Shown one piece after another: positions 1-3,982 of a stretch of DNA of 5,466 nt. The translations under genes and the position numbers were made by a program. Where the stretch lies: contig PANO01000030.1 of the NCBI GenBank assembly GCA_002707655.1, positions 1 to 5,466 of the forward strand. The letters run 5' to 3'. The notes under the pieces are model-generated. The model was not told the origin of the DNA. It ran no database searches and was given only the letters and a program-made list of their open reading frames with translations. Source of the stretch: Deltaproteobacteria bacterium. Its GTDB lineage: Bacteria; SAR324; NAC60-12. Position 1 is the stretch's first letter. Each line of letters starts with the position of its first letter.

Positions 1-1
1 G

Positions 2-781
2 GCCATTGCCGAACATGTTTCCGGAAGTCGTGCCAAATTCATGAAGCGCATGAATCGCCGCGCCTGGGAATTGGGGATGCAGCGTACCCGATTCCATTCA
101 CCTCACGGCCTTCCGGTACGTCGCGGGCAGCAACCGGACGTGACCACCACTTACGATCTCTATCTGTTGGCGCTGGAGTTGCTCAAGCATCCACAGTACC
201 TCAAGTGGTCCTCCACACGCCTTGACAGCTTCCGCAACGGCACCTTCCAACTGACAAACACCAACCACCGCCTGATCCGGAACTATCCGGGCATGGACGG
301 CATGAAGACCGGTTTTTACTCCAAGGCGGGCTTCAACTTGGTGGCTACGGCGAAACGCAAAAAGATGCGACTGCTCTCGATTGTAATCGGTGCTCCAAAC
401 CACCGCTGGCGCAGCTTTCTCACCACCAGCTTGCTGGACAAGGGCTTCAAGGAATACATGGCCGTGCAACTCAACCCCACCGGGATCACCGTGCGCCCAA
501 CTGTGCAGGTACTGAATGGCGAGGTTGAGCGTCTGAAACTGCAAACCGCCGCCCGTGCGGTGGTGATGCTCAATGCTCAGGAACAGCAACAGGTGACGAT
601 GCAGGTGCGTATTCCTGCGCTGGTGGAAGCACCGGTGGTGGCCGGCTCACGGCTGGGAACGCTGGAGTACATGCTCGGCGGGAAAGTGTTTTACCGCGTG
701 CCGCTACAGGCGAGCCACGACGTCGGTCCTCGCAGCCTGCTCGCTACACTGACACACTCCCTCGGTTTCTCGCTCGACTGA
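2..781 (+). CDS. D-alanyl-D-alanine carboxypeptidase (peptidase S11, PBP5-like), 5'-truncated
   Basis: The reading frame is open from the left edge (first full codon at base 2) to a TGA at 779-781, giving 259 visible codons of a protein that is usually about 400. The family removes the terminal D-Ala from peptidoglycan pentapeptides in the periplasm or at the outer face of the membrane. Visible evidence: the segment AEHVSGSRAKFMKRMNRRA and the following LGM-x-RTRFHSPHGLP match the conserved stretch just after the SxN motif. The third active-site motif KTG is at 305-313, in the context GMDGMKTGFYSKAGFNLVA, which is typical of S11 enzymes. The last ~100 residues, with IPALVEAPVVAGSRLGTLEY and a GGKVFYRVPL strand, resemble the beta-rich PBP5 C-terminal domain. 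The SxxK and SxN motifs and any signal peptide must lie left of the window. The short C-terminal tail (PRSLLATLTHSLGFSLD) could be the amphipathic membrane anchor of PBP5-type enzymes, but this is inference. The ATG at 41 is an internal Met, not the start. The 3' end overlaps pyrF on the other strand. Confidence 0.93.
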   Translation, partial: AIAEHVSGSRAKFMKRMNRRAWELGMQRTRFHSPHGLPVRRGQQPDVTTTYDLYLLALELLKHPQYLKWSSTRLDSFRNGTFQLTNTNHRLIRNYPGMDGMKTGFYSKAGFNLVATAKRKKMRLLSIVIGAPNHRWRSFLTTSLLDKGFKEYMAVQLNPTGITVRPTVQVLNGEVERLKLQTAARAVVMLNAQEQQQVTMQVRIPALVEAPVVAGSRLGTLEYMLGGKVFYRVPLQASHDVGPRSLLATLTHSLGFSLD

Positions 782-1565
782 CCTGCTCCTGTAAGCCCTG
801 TGCTGCGTGTGCTGCTGCTGCTGCGTAATGCGTCCCGGAAGAGGCATAGAGAATGCTACGGGAGGCGTTGATCAAGCAAGGCAATCCCGAGCCATCCTCG
901 GCATCCCGCAAGGTTGCTTCCAAACTTCCCCCCTGCGCTCCTACTCCCGGCACCAGAAACGGCATCGGCCCAGACAATTCCCGGATTTCCCGGACTTGCT
1001 CGGAGCGAGTCGCCCCGACCACTAAGCCGGCGTTGCCGTGGTCGTTCCACTGCCGCACCTTGCGGACCACGTCTTGAAACAAGTTCGGAAGCTGAAAGTC
1101 GGAGGCTCCGGGGTTAGAGGTCAAACCCAACACAAAAACCAACCGATCTCGGTGTGCAAGAAAGGGCCGCACGGCATCCTCGCCCTGATACGGTGTCACC
1201 GTGACGGCGTCGCAACCGTAAATCTCGAAAAGCGCGTGAGCGTAGCGCTCTGCCGTGTGCCCAACGTCCCCACGTTTAGCGTCCCCGATCACGGGAGTGT
1301 GGGCCCGGATTTCCTTGATCAATGCTTGGAGCAGACTCATCCCTTCCGGACCAAGCGCCTCAAAAAATGCGAAATTGGGTTTGAAGGCAATGGCGTATTC
1401 GCGGGTGGCCTCAACGATTTCTCGAAGAAAATCCCCGATTCCTGCGACTGATTTCGGAACCGATTCCGGAAGCCGTTCCGGATTGGGATCAAGACCGACA
1501 CAAAGCAGAGAGGAGCGTGCTTCCGCGAGTTGCTTGAGTCGTTCAAGGCAGGTGGGGAAAGTCAT
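744..1565 (-). CDS. pyrF: Orotidine 5'-phosphate decarboxylase, group 2
   Basis: This 273-residue protein catalyses the last step of de novo UMP synthesis, OMP to UMP plus CO2, in the cytoplasm as a TIM-barrel dimer. The length fits the longer group-2 PyrF subfamily. Visible motifs in order: CVGLDPNPERLP (residues 22-33, substrate-binding Asp26), AFKPNFAFFE (60-69, Lys62), and GDAKRGDVGHTAERYA (94-109). The last supplies Asp95, Lys97 and Asp100, so the Lys-Asp-Lys-Asp catalytic set is complete. VPGVGAQGG (205-213) and NASRSILY (233-240, Arg236) form the phosphate-binding end. The ATG at 1565-1563 is the natural start because the barrel begins within 20 residues. It has no clear Shine-Dalgarno sequence. 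The gene lies 49 bases downstream of the exonuclease gene on the same strand, so the two are probably cotranscribed. Its last 38 bases overlap the convergent carboxypeptidase gene. The tail carries a short Ala run encoded by GCA repeats. Confidence 0.97.
   Translation of the reverse strand: MTFPTCLERLKQLAEARSSLLCVGLDPNPERLPESVPKSVAGIGDFLREIVEATREYAIAFKPNFAFFEALGPEGMSLLQALIKEIRAHTPVIGDAKRGDVGHTAERYAHALFEIYGCDAVTVTPYQGEDAVRPFLAHRDRLVFVLGLTSNPGASDFQLPNLFQDVVRKVRQWNDHGNAGLVVGATRSEQVREIRELSGPMPFLVPGVGAQGGSLEATLRDAEDGSGLPCLINASRSILYASSGTHYAAAAAHAAQGLQEQVSRARNRGSVSV
801..824 (-). repeat. GCA trinucleotide repeat coding an Ala run in pyrF
   Basis: On the minus strand the bases read five GCA codons (824-810), one CAC, then two more GCA codons (806-801), encoding AAAAAHAA at residues 248-255 of PyrF. 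It lies after the last catalytic element, in the C-terminal helix region. The repeat keeps the reading frame and is short, so it is probably neutral. Confidence 0.7.
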
Positions 1566-1614
1566 GGTTTCAGGATTTGCATGGCACTAGAAGCACAGGG
1601 TTGGCATAATGAAA
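1566..1614. other. Intergenic gap between the exonuclease gene and pyrF
   Basis: This 49-base spacer is on the transcript shared by two minus-strand genes. I see no terminator hairpin, no clear promoter and no Shine-Dalgarno sequence before pyrF. It holds two six-codon minus-strand reading frames (1607-1587 and 1582-1562). The second ends in an ATGA overlap with the pyrF start. Confidence 0.5.
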
Positions 1615-2220
1615 TCAGAACAGTGACATCTGCTCGGCTTCGACCTTCTGGGGTTGAGGACTCCAATCCACTGCGACGCTTTTGATCCCGCTACGGGAAT
1701 CGTAGTGCAACTTGCCATGCTCAAGCGCGTGGAGGTAGAGGTCCCGTGTCACTTGGACATCCATCTTGCAATACTCGATGATCTTGTCGATCTCTCCCAG
1801 CTTGTACCATTCGAGGGCTTGGAGTCCGTCGGCAGACTTCCCAGTGCCGAGTGTCGGACGGGCCACGGCTTCAAGCTTGAGTCGGTGCCCCAACTGTTTC
1901 TTGAGTTCAACGAGCATGTCGAAGTTGTTGAGTCCAGCGAGGTCGGTGTGGAGCTGGGAACGCTGCTGCTGGTCCGCAAAGCGGGCACCGGCGAGAACAT
2001 GGTAGTCAAAGCTGACATGGTTGAACCCCACCACAAGGTCGGCGCGTCGGCAGTGTTCCTCTAAATCCAGAACTTGGTGATCGAGGTAAACGTGAAAACG
2101 CTCATCGTGGGAATCCCAAACCACGCCCACGGACATGCCCATGTCTTCAATGTGGTTCCAGCCTCCGACCTCATCGGCGGAATACTTGGTTTCAAGGTCA
2201 AAGTAAACGATGCGCTCCAT
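1615..2220 (-). CDS. Predicted DEDDy 3'-5' exonuclease (RNase H-like fold, PolB exonuclease-like)
   Basis: This 201-residue stand-alone nuclease domain has the RNase H-like fold of the predicted 3'-5' exonucleases related to the PolB proofreading domain. Such domains also occur fused to DEAD/DEAH helicases. Visible metal-binding signature: VYFDLET (residues 5-11; Asp8, Glu10), GFNHVSFDYHVL (65-76; Asp72) and EYCKMDVQVTRDLY (149-162; Tyr150 and Asp154, the YxxxD of the DEDDy class). LGTGKSADGLQALEWYK (124-140) and KSVAVDW (180-186) are conserved-looking family stretches. The substrate is unknown; DNA trimming in repair or replication is inferred. The protein ends in QMSLF, a likely sliding-clamp-binding motif. 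The start is set by an AAGGAG ribosome site four bases before the ATG at 2220-2218. A longer in-frame start at 2283 would put 21 unrelated residues before the beta strand and would overlap the J-domain gene. pyrF follows on the same strand. Confidence 0.88.
   Translation of the reverse strand: MERIVYFDLETKYSADEVGGWNHIEDMGMSVGVVWDSHDERFHVYLDHQVLDLEEHCRRADLVVGFNHVSFDYHVLAGARFADQQQRSQLHTDLAGLNNFDMLVELKKQLGHRLKLEAVARPTLGTGKSADGLQALEWYKLGEIDKIIEYCKMDVQVTRDLYLHALEHGKLHYDSRSGIKSVAVDWSPQPQKVEAEQMSLF
1618..1632 (-). other. C-terminal QMSLF, candidate beta-clamp (DnaN) binding motif
   Basis: The last five codons of the exonuclease gene (residues 197-201) read Gln-Met-Ser-Leu-Phe and are directly followed by the stop codon at 1617-1615. 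The bacterial clamp-binding pentapeptide has consensus QL(S/D)LF. Only position 2 departs from it, and conservatively (Met for Leu). The motif sits at a free C-terminus after a charged, probably flexible segment (QKVEAE), the usual place for such peptides in polymerases and repair proteins. Binding itself is inferred. Confidence 0.6.
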
Positions 2221-2224
2221 GAAT

Positions 2225-2230
2225 CTCCTT
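2225..2230 (-). promoter_or_regulatory. Ribosome binding site of the exonuclease gene
   Basis: On the minus strand the bases read AAGGAG, followed by ATTC and then the ATG at 2220-2218. This strong Shine-Dalgarno match decides for the short start rather than the ATG at 2283. The site fills much of the 20-base gap between the two divergent start codons. Confidence 0.85.
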
Positions 2231-2240
2231 AGCTGACAGG

Positions 2241-2927
2241 ATGGACGATCCTTATCGGTTGTTGCAAGTGGCTCCAGACGCAAGCCCGGAGAAAATCCGG
2301 AGCGCGTTCCGAAGAGCGGCGAAAACCGCGCATCCTGACCTTTATCAAGGAGGTTCCGAAGAAGAACATCGGAGGCGGCAGTTGCAGTTTGTGCGACTCA
2401 CTCAAGCCTATGAGACGCTTTCCGACCCGCAGCATCGAGCGGTTTATGACCAAAGCCACTGGAAGCAAACGAATCGTGCATCACACCACCAGAAATCCCG
2501 GACAAGCACAAGCGCATCCCCCCGGAATCACGCATGGCAGCAATCCACCCGAACCCGCCCTCAACCTCCCCCAGAACCCGAACCCGAGCAGGCGTTGGAT
2601 GAATTGCTCGATGAGTTGCAAGAGTTGCTGGGGCGGTTCGACCTGAAATTCCGGGATCCGCTTGATTTGCTAGTGGACTGGGCGAAGCGGGTGTTCCGGG
2701 ATGTGGTGGATGTATGGGACACCACAAACCAAGAATCTTCCCCAACTCCGGACTCGCAAAGCACCCAAGATTGGAAGAGTGAGATTGAGGCAGAACTGAA
2801 CCGCCTCCGGAAGCAAGCCGCCGTAAGTCCACGGCGCTCGGACTCTACATTTTCCTCGTCTCGCCCCCGGACCACGGATGTCGAAATTGAGGTTGAGCTT
2901 TCACGGCTCAAGGAGCAGCACCGTTGA
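2241..2927 (+). CDS. J-domain (DnaJ-like, type III) protein
   Basis: This 228-residue protein has an N-terminal J domain (residues 3-72): DPYRLLQVAPDASPEKIR, then the HPD signature at 31-33, which stimulates the ATPase of a DnaK-type Hsp70, then QAYETLSDPQHRAVYD (55-70). It has no Gly/Phe region, zinc-finger cysteines or classical substrate domain, so it is a type III J-protein rather than DnaJ itself. Residues 75-118 are polar and Pro-rich, probably disordered. Residues 117-160 are acidic and helical (DELLDELQELLGRFDLKF). The C-terminus carries two copies of a short charged helix motif, EIEAELNRLRKQ (181-192) and EIEVELSRLKEQ (215-226). The start at 2241 is firm: an in-frame TGA at 2220-2222 closes the frame upstream and the J domain begins at residue 2. 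Its ribosome site is weak. It is divergent from the exonuclease gene (20-base gap) and runs into the GT2 gene downstream. Client protein unknown. Confidence 0.93.
   Translation: MDDPYRLLQVAPDASPEKIRSAFRRAAKTAHPDLYQGGSEEEHRRRQLQFVRLTQAYETLSDPQHRAVYDQSHWKQTNRASHHQKSRTSTSASPRNHAWQQSTRTRPQPPPEPEPEQALDELLDELQELLGRFDLKFRDPLDLLVDWAKRVFRDVVDVWDTTNQESSPTPDSQSTQDWKSEIEAELNRLRKQAAVSPRRSDSTFSSSRPRTTDVEIEVELSRLKEQHR
2781..2918 (+). repeat. Duplicated 12-residue helical motif in the J-protein C-terminus
   Basis: Bases 2781-2816 encode EIEAELNRLRKQ and bases 2883-2918 encode EIEVELSRLKEQ. Eight of twelve residues are identical and most others are similar, and the copies are 34 residues apart. The nucleotide copies have diverged in many positions, so this is a retained protein-level repeat rather than a fresh duplication. 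Confidence 0.75.
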
Positions 2928-3945
2928 ATTCCTCACCCCAAAGGTTTTATTGAAGTCCATCCCTGCTACGCCTCCGCGCATCGCCATACTGATCCCGTGT
3001 CTCAATGAAGAGGTGACGGTGGGCGCAGTGGTCCGCGATTTTCGCAACGCCCTGCCGGATGCGGTTTGCTACGTCTTTGACAACAATAGCACCGACCGCA
3101 CGGCGCAGGTTGCCACAGAGGCCGGGGCTGAGGTGATTTCTGTTCCGCGACCGGGCAAGGGAAACGTCGTGCAGGTGATGTTCCGGGAGGTGGACGCGGA
3201 CTACTACGTGATGGTTGACGGTGACAACACCTACTCCACAAACCACGCCCATGCGCTACTCGAACCCATCCTTGAAGGACGAGCGGATATGACGGTGGCC
3301 ACCCGGCTCAACGAATACGCCGATGATTCCTTCCGGCCCCTCCACGTTTTCGGCAACAATCTCGTCCGTGCTCTCGTCAACTGGACCTTCCGGAGCCAAC
3401 TCACGGACATCATGTCCGGCTACCGGGCCTTTTCCCGCGAGTTGGTGCGGAGCGTGCCTGTGCTCTCGTCCGGGTTTGAGGTGGAAACCGAACTGACCAT
3501 CCGCGTGCTGGATTTCGGCTTCCGCATCGAGGAGATTGAAGCACCCTACCGCAAGCGCCCAGACGGCTCGGAATCCAAACTCCACACCTTTCGGGACGGG
3601 TTCCGGGTGCTTTCCGAGATTGCCAGCATTGCCAAAGCGTACAAGCCACTGACCTTTTTTGGCACAATTGCCCTAGCGTTCTTTTTGGCCGGGGGCATCG
3701 CCGGAGGCTGGGTGATTTGGGACTACTTGGAGGACCAGTATGTCAACAAGGTGCCCACCGCAATTCTGGCGACCGGATGCATCCTGCTCGGTTTTGGAAG
3801 CTTTGGCATCGGAATCATCCTCCACACGCTCAGCCACCGCCTACAGGAAACCCGACGCCTGCTGACCCAACTGCTACGGGAACGGCGGGAAAGCCCACCG
3901 CCTGAGCGACCGTCCTCCAAACAAAACGGAGCGGCAAGCTCGTGA
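2878..3945 (+). CDS. Family-2 glycosyltransferase, polyprenyl-phosphate sugar synthase type (DPM1-like), membrane anchored
   Basis: The GT-A catalytic domain begins RIAILIPCLNEEVTVGAVV (residues 34-52, numbered from the ATG at 2878). FDNNSTDRT (67-75) and MVDGDNTY (112-119, the metal-binding DxD as Asp114 and Asp116) follow, and then IMSGYRAFSREL (178-189) and GFEVETELTIRV (199-210), both typical of the dolichol- or undecaprenyl-phosphate mannose/glucose synthase group. Two hydrophobic helices (about 257-281 and 293-318) and a basic tail follow, as in GtrB/ArnC-like enzymes. The predicted role is transfer of a sugar from a nucleotide donor to polyprenyl phosphate at the cytoplasmic membrane face; the sugar cannot be told. 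The start is undecided. The longest ATG form is given; it overlaps the J-protein gene by 50 bases and has no clear ribosome site. A TTG at 2950 has AAAGG five bases before it, lies 22 bases after the J-protein stop and leaves a compact N-terminus (331 residues). The next gene encodes a probable user of its product. Confidence 0.92.
   Translation: MSKLRLSFHGSRSSTVEFLTPKVLLKSIPATPPRIAILIPCLNEEVTVGAVVRDFRNALPDAVCYVFDNNSTDRTAQVATEAGAEVISVPRPGKGNVVQVMFREVDADYYVMVDGDNTYSTNHAHALLEPILEGRADMTVATRLNEYADDSFRPLHVFGNNLVRALVNWTFRSQLTDIMSGYRAFSRELVRSVPVLSSGFEVETELTIRVLDFGFRIEEIEAPYRKRPDGSESKLHTFRDGFRVLSEIASIAKAYKPLTFFGTIALAFFLAGGIAGGWVIWDYLEDQYVNKVPTAILATGCILLGFGSFGIGIILHTLSHRLQETRRLLTQLLRERRESPPPERPSSKQNGAASS
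2940..2944 (+). promoter_or_regulatory. Possible ribosome binding site for a TTG start at 2950
   Basis: AAAGG stands five bases before an in-frame TTG at 2950-2952, in the gap after the J-protein stop. If used, the glycosyltransferase starts MKSIPATPPRIAIL, close to the usual start of the GT2 fold. The match is partial and the start codon is rare, so this is a competing start rather than a proven one. Confidence 0.4.
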
Positions 3946-3982
3946 CGCTCTCCTGTTTCCTCACCTGACCTGAAGACAGCCC

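Noticed and set aside
98..589. Minus-strand open frame of 163 codons opposite the carboxypeptidase gene
   Set aside because: It lies wholly inside a well-recognised S11 gene on the other strand, has no recognisable domain and reads as a composition shadow.
1038..1590. Plus-strand open frames opposite pyrF (1038-1451 and 1255-1590)
   Set aside because: They are antisense to conserved PyrF catalytic codons and their translations look like random composition.
1654..2064. Plus-strand open frame of 136 codons opposite the exonuclease gene
   Set aside because: The opposite strand encodes a protein with intact DEDDy catalytic motifs; this frame has none and no ribosome site.
1615..2283. Longer start of the exonuclease at 2283
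   Set aside because: It would overlap the J-domain coding start and add 21 residues before the first beta strand, while the ATG at 2220 has a strong AAGGAG site.
2180..2320. Possible sigma-70 promoters for the divergent gene pair
   Set aside because: I looked on both strands for -35 and -10 boxes with 16-18 base spacing and found no pair convincing enough to report.
2398..2911. Minus-strand open frames opposite the J-domain gene
   Set aside because: They are rich in Ser, Pro and Gly as antisense shadows of the linker codons, with no start signal or family resemblance.
3946..3982. Possible terminator between the two glycosyltransferase genes
   Set aside because: The 37-base gap has no stem followed by a T-run; continued transcription into the second gene is more likely.
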